DNA of 64,000 nt. It comes from Apricaphanius iberus. Its lineage: Eukaryota; Chordata; Actinopteri; Cyprinodontiformes; Aphaniidae. The stretch covers positions 434,001-498,000 of the forward strand of contig JAPXFQ010000189.1 in assembly GCA_028564705.1 (NCBI GenBank), written 5' to 3'. The translations under genes were made by a program, and so were the position numbers. Of the stretch, positions 48,801 to 60,196 are shown piece by piece; within the stretch, counting starts at the first letter, position 1; the number at the start of each line of letters is the position of its first letter. The notes below the pieces were generated by a model. That model had not been told where the DNA came from. It saw only the letters and a list, made by a program, of their open reading frames with translations, and ran no database searches.

Positions 48801-51800
48801 CAAATTTAGTTTTTACTTTCATTTATACTGCTCATATGCTGCGTTCTTTAAATCGAACTTAACAGTATGAGTTATCATATATTATGCTATGTATTGTATC
48901 TGTGTGAACAAACTTCCTGTGCAACAGGCACAATGGTACCCCCTCAGGCGACGCTGGTGTTTGACGTCCTGTTGGAGGACATCCACAACCCAAAGGACAA
49001 CATCACCATCGAGCAGCAGGAAGTTCCTGAGCCCTGCACCCGCAGGTCTGTGGTGGGGGACTACATTCGGTACCACTACAATGGAACCTTCCTGAACGGG
49101 GTGACCTTTGACACCAGGTGGGCCCAAAATCTAAGCTTGGGTTATGTTTCGCTGCGATCAGAGTCTTGAGTTGAAATGTTTGTAGCCTCTTTTACCAACA
49201 AGGTCTTCATATTGACCTTTTAACCACAGCTACCAGAGGAACAGCACATACAACACCTACATTGGGATGGGCTATGTGATCCCTGGGATGGACCAGGCCC
49301 TGCTGGGAGTCTGCATAGGGGAAAGGAGGAGAGTCATCATTCCTCCACACCTTGCTTATGGAGAACAAGGAGCTGGTGAGTTGAAACATATAGAACACTC
49401 AACATGTAAAGAAAAAATATTCGGCTTTCAAGTGGTCAAAAACTGATTTGAACTCCATGAAGTCGTCCCATTGCAGTGAAATCCTTTCTTGGTGCGTTTC
49501 AGGTGACGTGATCCCTCCGTCAGCCGTTCTGGTCTTTGACATCCACGTCATCGACTTCCACAACCCCAGCGACAAAGTGGAGGTCGAGGTAACCTACAAA
49601 CCTGAGGTGTGCAACGACACCACGGCTCCAAACGACCACGTCCGGTACCATTACAACTGCACTCTGCTGGACGGGACTCGACTCTTTTCCTCGTGAGTAT
49701 CCGCCCGCTTTTTCCACTCGCCGTTTTCAACCGCGAAGAGCACCGTTTTAACTTGGACGACCGCTCCTCCTACAGACACGACTATGAGAACTTACAGGAT
49801 GCAGTTCTGGGCCAGGACAAGGTGATCGATGGACTGGATGAGGGCCTGAGGGGCATGTGCGTGGGAGAGAAGAGGAGGATTACAGTTCCGCCTCACCTCG
49901 GACATGGAGAGAGAGGAGGTGAGATTTCTGCAGCTTTGGTTGAATAACCCTATCCCCCGATGGACAGACAGGTGACAGAAATACCTGGATGTTCACCTTC
50001 AACACCGACTGGCCAATCAGGAGTTTTTTTTTTTTATTGCAATATGACAGATAAGAACTAGGAACCACAGCCCTCAGGAACCATTTTAGCTTAGCTTTTA
50101 GTGGTACCATCGGAACTCATGACATAGATGTTTGTGAACTCTTTGGATACGCACCTTGCTAGTTTTCTGCTTCTTTAAACAATTTTTTTAAAATGTACTA
50201 AAAAAAAATAAAGTTACACTTTTTTAAAATAGGCAGTTTCATCACATCAGTCTCTATCAAGGTCCCTGACTCCAGTGTGAATGGACCCTGAAAAGGTTCT
50301 TCTCAGAGCGATAGGTATAAGAAGTAAATCTTAAGAGGATGGTTCTATAAACACCTTCTTTCTCAGTCTGAAAGCAGCTATATAGACCCAATATTTATAC
50401 TTATTTTTGTTGCCTAAAACCTTGAGGTATTTTAGAGGCTCTAAACCAGGGGTGCCCAAAGTTTTCCCTCACAGGGCTAAAAAGAAACTGTCAGAGAGCC
50501 ATGGGCCAAACGTACTAATTTCTCCCACAAAATAAAAATGCTAATAGTTAAATGCACAGTGTGTAGTTTTCGGCCAGTAGGGGGCAGTGCATACCTAAAT
50601 TATCACCAGCATGCGGTATCTGTGTCTTCGAGTCAGAAACTCAACAATGGAGGTCCGACTAGTGCTTATTTTCAAACGCTGCAGCAACATGACGAGCACA
50701 TCAGTCTCTCTTTCATCGGTAAAAATGTATTTATGGCTAAACTTTTTTGCATTTTGAGGGGAAATCAAATGTTTAATAGCGGGCTTGTTCCGTGTGTCCA
50801 GGCTCTTGTAGAAGTAAAGACGTCATCTAATATGGCTTTCTCCTGAAAAGAGGATCCCGCCTATGTATATTAAAACTGATTTTTAAAGTCATATTTTACA
50901 ATATCACCAATATTTTTGCAATTAATTTGCTTTACGTAATTATCATTACATCATATTTTAATGGCTATTTTCAAAGATGTACTGCAAAAACTACACACTG
51001 TCACAAGTACTTGTGTTTATCAAACAGTTATTTAACCGTAATTTCTGTGTAGACATTAAATTAAAAAATATGACAAATAAGTCATAATTGCCACTTAGAA
51101 CACATGTCTAACTTTTAGTATTTGATTGATTTAATATTAATGTCAGTAAAAATAAAAATCCCTCCCAGCATTTAGAAAAACAACCTCTTTTGTCTGTGTT
51201 CCACTGACAGTGCTGCTCCACGTTGATAACTGCTTAAGCTAGCAGCCAACATGGTGATGAACTACACATTTACAGGTAGTTTGATCCAGTATGGTGCAGC
51301 AGCAAAGTCTTATGGTACAATTAGGAAATTGAATAAAATATCTCTATTTGTGTTCTTATAAAGTGCGCAAAGTAACTGTACATGCCCCTTGTAGTTTCTT
51401 GTATTTTAGTTTTAAACCTGATTTGTGGTATTTCAAATATAATGTAAGCACCATGAGTGAGGACTAAATTTGATCAATATGTATTCATTGGGCGTATTAA
51501 TCAAAAGTGGTATCAGGAGTGGGAGAATAATGATGCAAATTCAGTTGATGTCTGATCAAAGTAGCTTTTTCTATAAGACCTAGGGCATAGCCTGGAGGGC
51601 CAGATGAAATGGCTGGGGGCCCCCAGTTTGGACACCATTGTCCTAAACACTCAGCGGCAGTCGATACTTTGCAGCACTACCAGTGGACTCTGTTAACACA
51701 TTGGATGATTTTGGAAGCAGCTGGCAGCATTTGATAGCACCATTCATACTTTCCCCTCCACTTTAACATTAAAAATATGAAAAACGTTTGTGATTTTAAT

Positions 51801-52730
51801 GCAACCAAAGGTGAGAATTTGTTTTGAACAATTTTAAAATGCTTTGCATTTCTCAGTCAATAAACCTCTTTAAAGTTAATTGTACTAGCCAAAGTTAAAT
51901 CTGCAGCTTAGAGCTTCCCTAAAACTATCGTTGCATCAGATGTTGCAGCAGATTTAGGTTAGATTAAGGATGGAAAGGAGACATGGATTATTTTTAGTCT
52001 TGAAGTAAGTTTGCATACACTGTAGGGTTTTCCACTCAGTCCACAATCTAAAGTTGGGTCTCTTGTTGATTAGCTGCTGGTGTCCCAAGCAGTGCTGTGC
52101 TGGTCTTCAACATTGAAATGGTGAGCTTTGAGAGGGGCGTCCCACCTGGTTACCTGTTCGTATGGCTCGAGGACACGCCAGCAGATCTGTTTGAAGCCAT
52201 GGATATGAACAAGAATGGGGAGGTGCCGCTGGATGAGGTAGGTTTTCTACAAGTTCTCTCCACCTTTTGGGAATAGATTTACAACATTCAATTGTCTAGA
52301 TGCATTTATTGTAAACTTTATAGGATTTTTAATAATGTTTTGCTCTGGAGCAATGTATTTACTGCAGAAAACTTACATTCCAATAAATATTTGCCTCCAC
52401 CTGGTGGTGATTTTAGGAACAACACCGTTGGTACTCTGCTTAATTCAACTCTGCAAAATAACTGAACGTAATGTGCATTTTAGTTATATGACATGGTACG
52501 TTTTTCCTGATAATCGTTTTGTTTCTCGGCTTCAGTTCACGGAGTTCATCAAGCTGCAGGTTTCAGAAGGAAAAGGCAGAATAAAGCCTGGAATGACCAT
52601 GGAGGAGATTGTCACCGACATGTTCCAGAACCAGGACCGCAACAAAGATGGAGTCATCACAGCCAACGAGCTCAAACTAAAAGTACAAGAGGACAAGGAA
52701 CGGGAGCAGGCAAAGCATGAGGAGTTGTGA
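45405..52730 (+). CDS. fkbp10: FKBP10 (FKBP65): ER peptidyl-prolyl isomerase with four FKBP domains and two EF-hands
   Basis: Prolyl cis-trans isomerase and procollagen/tropoelastin chaperone in the ER lumen; human loss causes osteogenesis imperfecta and Bruck syndrome. Exons: 45405-45601, 45826-45971, 47786-47975, 48141-48286, 48928-49117, 49230-49375, 49503-49692, 49776-49918, 52074-52237, 52536-52730. Total 1707 nt in phase, 568 aa. [16 protein letters not shown] is a signal peptide. FKBP domains lie at about 45-137, 157-249, 269-361 and 381-472; each starts with RYHYN or RYHFN plus a glycosylation sequon and has an IPPH/IPPF/VPPH...YG or HG motif. The fourth domain has LFSSHDY where the others have DS/DT-RY, as in the human protein, so its isomerase activity is doubtful. 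EF-hand loops [12 protein letters not shown] (493-504) and [12 protein letters not shown] (538-549) are intact. The C-terminal HEEL is an ER-retention signal. The exon-2 acceptor uses a CT repeat tract (45789-45819). Confidence 0.96.
46022..46634. mobile_element. hAT-type non-autonomous element, 613 bp, with 8-bp duplication
   Basis: Left end cagagccggcccaaggctta and right end taaggcccc...ttgggccggccatg are inverted. The flanks tatttgat (46014-46021) and tatttaat (46635-46642) agree at 7 of 8 positions. The interior is AT-rich and non-coding. It starts 50 bp downstream of fkbp10 exon 2, in the intron 45972-47785. Confidence 0.8.
46835..47060 (+). repeat. Fragment of the relic repeat family (see 16131-20881)
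   Basis: 'cagattgtcccacctgagttgtggatctctgcag' and 'gatggattgaacagagctctgtg' belong to the inner part of that family. It lies in fkbp10 intron 2. The rest of that intron (47060-47785) shows nothing recognisable. Confidence 0.5.
48440..48790. repeat. Fragment of the relic repeat family (see 16131-20881)
   Basis: 'aaaagtgtccccattccttctaaacttttcatatttttc' and 'tgcaaataaaagtctaaaaagcgtggcatgcaaatggat' fit the left arm of the family. It occupies most of the fkbp10 intron 48287-48927. Confidence 0.45.
50447..51640. mobile_element. hAT-type element, 1.2 kb, carrying a nested MITE
   Basis: Left end caggggtgcccaaagttttc and right end ccccagtttggacaccattg are inverted hAT-style termini. The flanks ctctaaac (50439-50446) and tcctaaac (51641-51648) agree at 6 of 8 positions. 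No transposase frame is left. It sits in the large fkbp10 intron 49919-52073, whose remaining parts show nothing recognisable. Confidence 0.72.
50556..51001. mobile_element. MITE nested in the hAT-type element
   Basis: Ends acagtgtgtagttttcggcc and tgcaaaaactacacactgt are inverted with about 15 bp of close match. It lies wholly inside 50447-51640 and so inserted later. The superfamily and target-site duplication were not determined. Confidence 0.6.
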
Positions 52731-52900
52731 GGAGGGAAACATTTTTTGGTTTCCTCTCAGGGATGAAATAGAAACAGGCATCATTTCACAAGCAGGCGTC
52801 AACGTTTATTTACAGTATTTGAGAACAATCAGTTGTGGAGGATTTTGCTGTGTTAGGTTCCTGAAAAGAAAGCAAGCACCTTTTTGTCCCTGAACGTTGT

Positions 52901-52906
52901 AATAAA
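52901..52906 (+). terminator. Poly(A) signal AATAAA of fkbp10
   Basis: The first canonical AATAAA after the fkbp10 stop, 170 bp downstream, which would give a short 3' UTR. The region 52731-53516 between the convergent stops of fkbp10 and nt5c3b holds no other gene. On the minus strand, ATTAAA at 53403-53408 and AATAAA at 52805-52810 are candidates for nt5c3b; use of the latter would overlap the two 3' UTRs. Confidence 0.6.
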
Positions 52907-53516
52907 AAAGTGTTTGTAAAAATAGCTTTTTTTTTTTTCTTTTGCTGAATTGTTTAACCCTGGAATCGTCCAAGCATGATGCTGCTACCACCAAGTGTTT
53001 CTTCAGTTTTTAATACAACTTGGGGAAAAATGTAGAATAATAAGAGGCCACAAAAAAAGCTTAAACTAAAAAAAAGTCGATGTTCATTCATGCATGTGCT
53101 ATTTTGATTGAAACTAGAACACTGTTGCTGAAATGATCACAGGGAACCTGCTTTAAAAATACCACAAGTTATGTGTAATACGGAGCAGTCAAATGTTTTT
53201 TTTTTTACAATTTCTGTGCTTGTTCTGTTACTACAGCTTTAAAGAGAGTTAACAACTGCAACATTAATTTACCCGTAACTCCAACTTGCAGTTACAAAGA
53301 GAGATTTACAACCTCGTGGCTCAGACCTGAAAGAAAACATATCTAAAAGAAGCACAACTATAAATGTTGGTGTTTTTTTAAAAGTAAACTAAAGGAAGAG
53401 GTTTTAATACATAAATAGGGTGATTTAGAAGAAAATACACTCCTTTTTAAATAAAATGTGTGCTCATGTTTGAGGTCTAATATTAGGTTAAAATAGGAGA
53501 ATTTTTTGTCAAAGTA

Positions 53517-56500
53517 TCATTTCTTTAAAAAATTGACATCCATGTTTTTCCCGTACATCTTCCTTGTCATCTCCGGTGAGATAATATATCTCAGGATAGC
53601 ATTTGGAACGTCCATTGTCTCGTCCTTTATAAGCACGATGTCAAACGAGCTGACATACAACTCTTTTCTTTCTTCCACCTGACGGGAAGCAAACACACGA
53701 TTAACACCTAACCTTTCACCTGCATGCACAGATGTAATAAAAGTGTATAATCGTCACCTGGTCATTGAGGAAGCCGACGGTCAGGATGTTCTGCGCCTCG
53801 GAGACGCCGTCAGCCATGCTCAGGTCTCCCAGAGAGTCTCCCAGCAGTAGAACATTGGGCCGACCGTGCAGCTCTCTGACGGCAGTGGCATGGGACAGAG
53901 CACCGTCCCTTTTGTTGTACGAGTGGATCAGCTGGCCTTTAAAGGCTTGGAGGACGCCCTTTTTAATTAAACAAAACCGGGTTAGAGTAAACTAGGTTTA
54001 AAACAAAGACATGACAAGTTGCAAATTAAATCCTAAACAGAAGAAAACAGGTTCAGAAATAATAAACCACAAATCATGTATCTGATAATGCAACATTCTG
54101 TCCAGTTTGGTGCAATAATGTCACCAGTTGTGGTTAAACTTACAGTGTGGTCAAAGTCCATATAGTTGGAGATGATGTGGACATTTGGATGGAAGACGTC
54201 ATTCTGTCGGATCAGCTCCTCCAGGACATCACCGACTCCACCAGAGAAGATCAACAGAGGCACCCGCTGCTCTGCCAGGCAGTCGAAGAACGCCCTGTAG
54301 CCCTCTCTTGGAGACACAAACGCATCACTCAAACGTTTTTCCATTTCATACATTAGAAATAATAATTTGGTGATTTTTTTTCACCCCCAAAAACCTAAAA
54401 CTTTACATAACACCCTTTGGAATTTTAGGACAAAATAGTAAATTGATACGTATAAGATAAGAAATATTTTAGCACAGAATTTTTGAGTTCCCCAAGTTAC
54501 AAAATATGCTGCACATAAATTCATAACGTACTTCGATTACACCCCTAGTTATTAGCCAAGTATTTTTATGTATTCTTACTATTTTCTTTATACTTCCTTT
54601 CCAGTGTCAGTACAATTTGACCATAAAAAAAGCACAATTTTATTTCAAATTACCCATTCATATATTTTAGAGCCACTAACATGACTCAGCTGTAAAGCAG
54701 ACTAAATTTAATCCAGTTTGATTAGAAAATATGTTTGCAACAGTTTCCAAGGGCCAAAGGCATTTTCAATTTCATAATTCCACATTCTGAAGACAATGAA
54801 AAGTCCAGTACTTCTATTAGCTGAGCCATGAATTTTTCTGTGGACCCTGAGTAACTTAAATGATGATACCGATTGGCTGAGTTACTGGCTTTCAAAGACC
54901 TTTCTTTTAAGCAACTTAAATTCTTTTTTTAAAATTAGATTCCAGTGAAAGTGTTAGTGACATGAAATTACAGCGACCGTATGGAGTATTAATTTTTTTT
55001 GCAAACTAATAAGCTTAGAATCAAATTTAAAATGGTAAAATGGTCATCCACCCATTCACACACTACATTGTAGCCACAGCTGCCCTGGGGCGCACTGACA
55101 GCGACTCAAATGTTAAATATCAGTAAATAAATGTGGTAGCATTAGTTCATGTAACAATTTTATATTAATTTATAAGTAGTGAGATAAATTATTGTTACCT
55201 TTGCTGAGGATGTTATGTTTTGCCAGGGTTTGTTAGTTCGTCTGTTAGCAACTGAAAAAGTCATAATTGGATTCTAGTTTGTCCTGTTTCACGCAAAAGA
55301 AATTAGATCCTGTTATAGATTGGTGTTGGGACTATAAAGATAATCCTGCTAAAAGAGCTTCATAACTAAGACTGATGCCAAAACATTAAACTTTAAGGCT
55401 TGATGTAGATTAATTAAAAGTAGTCAAGATTATGACTATGTTCTGCTTGTTTAAGTAACTTTTAGTAAAATGTTAATCTAAAAAAGAAATGATGGATCTA
55501 GTCTGTTTTCTTTTTACCACAGTTCTACTACCCTCTGAAATATTTCTTCATCAGCATAGAAATGCTGGATTTATGGCATCTGGGATAAAAACTGTGTTTT
55601 TCCATGTGAGGATGCAGCAGCTAGATGTGGCTCTGAGATGAATACCTGAGCATGGCGCTCGATTCCCTGACAGCGTGAGCCAGCATGTCTTTCCTAATCC
55701 TCTGCTGAATCAGCAGCTCGTGGACTTTAGTCCACCTGTGGGGCACAGAAAAGTTCAAGCATCCTCATCTGGAGTTCCAATAAATAATTACTTTCAACAT
55801 TTCAGGTACATGGACAAAAATGTTATTTTAAGTGTATTTTTTGCTTTTTAAACAGAATACAAAATATTATTTCTTATAATACAGACATTCACAATAGATT
55901 TCAGTGTCATCTCAATAAATCAGGTTATACAAATGGTAATTTATTTCATTAATAAGTACAGCAATTAAAAAACTATAATCTACTATGACCATGTGCTGCT
56001 GTGAATAAAATACTGAATCAATGCAGTGCTGAGTGAAGTTGATCAACCTGTTGCTCTGATGAAGAGTTCAGGAAGCTCAGGTTGCATTAAAAGCAGCTTT
56101 CAGCTCTTCTGCAATGATCAGGTCATGATCCAGAACTCTAATCTTTCTTCATTAAAGCAGCTAATTGTACTTCTTGCAGCACCTCCGTAAAGCTTGTCAG
56201 CAGAGGAAAACATGAAGACCTTTAAATTTTTGCCGGGAGATGTCAGTGCTGACATGCAACTTGATAAAAAAAAAAAAAAGTGGAGCAACATGAGAATATT
56301 ACACGGCTCCTCTAATCATGAATGCTTCTAGAAATCTCACACCTTAATAAACTCACCCCCCAAACTCACAAATTTCCAGATGAAATGTATAATTTACTTT
56401 CATCTGAAACAGATCATTGGACCACGGAGCAACAGTCCAGTTAATGATCTTCTTAGCCCAGATAAGACATATCTGACTTTGTTATAAATCCAGGTTTGGT

Positions 56501-59500
56501 GGCTGTAAAAGCTTTGACTCCAGCTGTAGTCAACAATATGTGAATCTTTCCCACAGGGCTTTGTTTTACAGCTAAAGGCTGCAGTTGATTCCTACTTCCT
56601 GTGAATCTTTTTCTAATACACTTTTTCCTTCCACTCAACTTTCAATCAATATGCCTAGTTAAAATCAACTTCATCAGCAATGACCAGGTGTGACTTAGAG
56701 CGCCAATGACCGTCTGTAGGACAACCTTCCTGAACCTGTGGGCATCCCTCCCTTGGACTGATTAGACTCATGGCCATAGCATGAGACTGTAGCATTAAAA
56801 TTCCACTTTTTTCCCTCCCATGTTATGTTGTATTCAGATTTTTTCATTAACTTGACCATAATTATTAAAGTTAACAGAACTAAATAGGGAAAATACAGCA
56901 CAATATAATTTAAATGTTTCACTTTCTAAATAGACTTACTGGAATAAGCTAACTTCTTAATGATATTCAAATATACTGAGATGTACTATTATTGTTCAGG
57001 CTAAAACACCTGAGTATTTTTCCTGGAACAGTCTTTCTTACCACTCCACCATATAAGGCAGCTTTTCATCAGGACTGAGGCTTGCATCAATTTCTATGGG
57101 ATAATATTTGTTCAACAGCTCCTTCATCTGCAACAACAGCATAAACATTCAGTTAAACATGTGTTTAGCTTTTGTTCAGAAAAACTATATAACTTTACTG
57201 ACAAATAAAACGTTTTTGGGGTTTTTTTTATAACCAGGACAGGCAACAACTTTGGTAAAATTACCTTTTTTGTGGAATCTTCATTTATCAACAACCTGTT
57301 ATTAAGGATGTCTAAAAAAAAAAAGGTGAGGAAATTATTAGAATGTGAGGATAGGCGTCTTGCAATAGAACACAAATCAATTAAATATTAAAATGAGCTC
57401 AATAAGTTTTCCATCCACGATCATATCCATTTGCATGCTTGTTTGTTTTCCTTCTACTAAAGGGACTGAATGAAAAAAAGGTACATATAGTTTTTATCTA
57501 TAGTGGAAGAGTAAAATGAAATGTGATGTCTTTTTGTCACTCCTGTTTTTCTTATTTGAGACAAGTGATTAGCCTTTTTCTAAAGGGCGATTTTGCTTAC
57601 AGAGTTCAGCCATTTTTTTAAAACAATTTTTTTGGATAGGAAATTATTTCAAAAGTTTTTAGGAGTGAAAGCTTATTGATCGTTCAGATGGTGAATGAGC
57701 ATTATTATTAAATAAGCTGAAAACTGTATCAAAACAATGAGGTTATCGTTTATCGCAATAATTTTTGGGCCGATTTATTGTCCAGGAAAGTTTTTTATAG
57801 CGACAGGCCTATGTGAAGTTGTGTCTTTTTGAGGTTAAAACAAAAATAAAGAAATAAAGTTCATATACAAGACTTTTGCTTTAACACATCTTTATAAGCT
57901 ATGCAGATTTAAAGCTTTTGCATTCTCTAAATCTTTAAATAAATGCACATCTTTATTAAAGTTCTGGGGATAAAAATACAGCTCGGAGAAAGATAAAGTT
58001 ACACATGCACACAATGCCCTAAAAACACTATGAAGTTATTTTCCTTGTTCTTACTGTGGGTGGTGGGTACTCTTTTCCCCTTGTGAGCAAATCTGGTGAG
58101 AGTCATATCAAAGTCTGAGATGACCTGGGAAAGCAAATTCAACAGAGTTAATTAGTTTTCAAGAGTTTGTTTTCAGTTATTCAGGCAAAGCACACAGAGG
58201 TAGGATTACGCTCTGCTGAAGGGTAAGTACTGAACAGAAACAAGTAAATGTCACCATATATTTCTTTACAATCAGAGCGTGTTACCTGCAGGCTGCCTGC
58301 TCCTGCTTTTTGCATGGCGTATATTGTGTCCTCCACTCTGCTGCGTTCTCTCATTATTACTGAGCCCTTTGTCAGTTCTGGGATCTGAAAAGAAAACCAT
58401 CTTCTTTAATGTACATATATTTTGCTCTTCATTGAAATTAAGCTCATGACCAGGCACGCTGACTGAACCAAATTCCTCACCTCAGTTTTAGTCAGCTGCT
58501 GCCAGATTGCCAAAATGGTCCGCACCGGTGTGTAGATCCAGGGAATGTGATGTACCTGCATGAAAATGAAGGTTCAGAGGTTTTTTATTTTTCATTAAAT
58601 TTATAATAACAAAGTATCTGTAAAAATTGTTTAATACATAATAGATTCCTGCTTCAATTTAATCGGTAGCTCACAGTGATTCTAGCAGACATCTTCATGA
58701 TCTTTGATTTTAAAAACCGTAGCTCTAAACTATAAAGATAAACTCAGTGTCTTTCTAAATTATTTTCCAGGAGGCGTCCACTGGAGGATGGTGGGAAAGG
58801 GCAGCCCAACTGTTCTTTTAGTCCCGTTTCTAACCTAAAAGTGCTAATCATCACTGGTTTATGTGTGTTTATAATGTATAATATACTGTATATTATATAT
58901 ATTAGGGCTGGGTATTGATTCAAATGTCAAGAATCGATTTGATTCAGATTCTCAAGAATTAGAACCGATTATCACGATTCCATCCAGCTCAATCTGATCT
59001 AGTTTGATATAGATATGGTGCTATTAAAAAACTTCTTTTAATCTGTTATCTGAACTAAATGCCTGTAATTCAATAAAGTAACAGTTTGCCAGCAAAAAAA
59101 ACGATATCAACAATTTCAGAACTAGTCTTTAAATGGCTGTCTAGATTTCCCCCCCCACAATTTTTGCTGTAAAACTGGATGCTATGTTAAATCATTAAAC
59201 CGATTTTTGAACTTATGAATGAACTTGATTTAATTCTTAGAGTTTTTATAAGAATCGATTTTGTTCTTAACACAGCCTTAGAAAAATACATACATACAAA
59301 CACACACATATATATAAATATATGTTTAAATATGCATCATCAGATAACATAAAAAGATCAACCCTTTTTTATATATATATTTTCACTATTTCTTGCATAA
59401 TAATTATAAAAACTATAATAATAATAATTTGTGGCTTCGGTAAAAAAGACAATCTTTGCCATCATATTACATTTTACTTTAGGTTATATTTCTGATACCT

Positions 59501-59789
59501 CGTATCATTGTAACTAACAAATTATAATGAACAAACTACATCTAAAGAAGAAAGCTGCATTAATACCAGACGCAATTGCAAATTTAAAAGAAATAACGTT
59601 TTAGTGCAAATTATTTTAAGTGTTTGTTAAAAATAATTCTTGACTTTATTCTGGGGCGGCTCATATGATATGGTAGTACAACATAGCGCGCCTCATTTAG
59701 TTATTTCAATAGAAAAAATAAACAAATATGTTAACTTTCCAGCGCTGCTACAGCAGGGAAGCTAAAAACAGCTGACCCTTACTTACCAT
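53517..59789 (-). CDS. nt5c3b: Cytosolic 5'-nucleotidase III-like (NT5C3B, 7-methylguanosine phosphate-specific type)
   Basis: HAD-superfamily nucleoside monophosphatase; the mammalian enzyme removes phosphate from m7GMP and CMP, helping clear decapped-mRNA products. Coding exons 5' to 3' on the minus strand: 59789-59787, 58555-58481, 58384-58286, 58124-58055, 57311-57265, 57127-57042, 55735-55646, 54306-54144, 53958-53758, 53678-53517. Total 996 nt in phase, 331 aa. HAD motif I is DFDMT (Asp63 nucleophile, Asp65 acid/base); motif IV is GDSLGD with Asp252 and Asp256. PYMVEWWTK, MLREGYRAFF, LIFSGGVGDVLEE and NYMDF fit the cN-III family. The residues 2-26 (VHHIPWIYTPVRTILAIWQQ...) have no counterpart in human NT5C3B as I recall it and could anchor or localise the protein. 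The acceptor before 53958 has a poor pyrimidine tract. NT5C3B rather than NT5C3A is chosen from neighbours (fkbp10, p3h4) and EWWTK. Confidence 0.9.
54307..58054 (-). other. nt5c3b introns 54307-55645, 55736-57041 and 57312-58054
   Basis: AT-rich intronic sequence. I see no further exon, no RNA gene and no element I can name. The segment about 55900-56650 looks like a decayed transposon by style ('tcttcattaaagcagctaattg', 'gaagagttcaggaagctcagg') but I could not find its ends. Confidence 0.4.
58903..59280. repeat. MITE-like repeat with 'gaatcgattt' motifs
   Basis: Left end tagggctgggtattgattca and right end gaatcgattttgttcttaac...agcctta form decayed inverted repeats. It lies in the first nt5c3b intron (58556-59786), which is otherwise AT-rich with short AT and CATA runs. 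Confidence 0.5.
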
Positions 59790-60138
59790 TTTTAAAGGGA
59801 AATAGGACGTGTCAGTCGCCTGCCGCTGACCACTCTTCCAAAAAACCGTTAACCCCTTTGACGTTGCACAAACGTCGAAATTAAAATTAAAAATAAATAC
59901 ATTTTAACGGTCTTCACTACTTCGCCTTATTTTTGTTTGATTAGATCCCTCTGTGTTACACGAACACAAGTCCCCTCTTCACACGATGTGGTTCCGACAG
60001 GACGATTTTATGTTAACTTCTAAGCAGTTGATTTTTAAAAATGTGTCCATGACATCTTTCATTTAGCCTTTTGTAACATGGCAGTAATATTATTCTAATT
60101 CTGTTGCATACGAGCACTTATTAAAGCCTGCCGCACAC

Positions 60139-60196
60139 GAGAGCAATCTGCTGAGCAAACGGCCTCTAATGACTGTTAGCTCAGCAAATTGCTCTC
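60139..60196. repeat. 18-bp inverted repeat (hairpin) upstream of nt5c3b
   Basis: Arms gagagcaatctgctgagc (60139-60156) and gctcagcaaattgctctc (60179-60196) are complementary apart from one position, with a 22-nt loop. It is about 350 bp upstream of the nt5c3b ATG. It may be the core of a small palindromic repeat. Confidence 0.75.

Noticed and set aside
55950..56660. Block in an nt5c3b intron that reads like a decayed DNA transposon
   Set aside because: I could not find paired inverted ends, a duplication or a transposase motif, so it is mentioned only in the intron entry.
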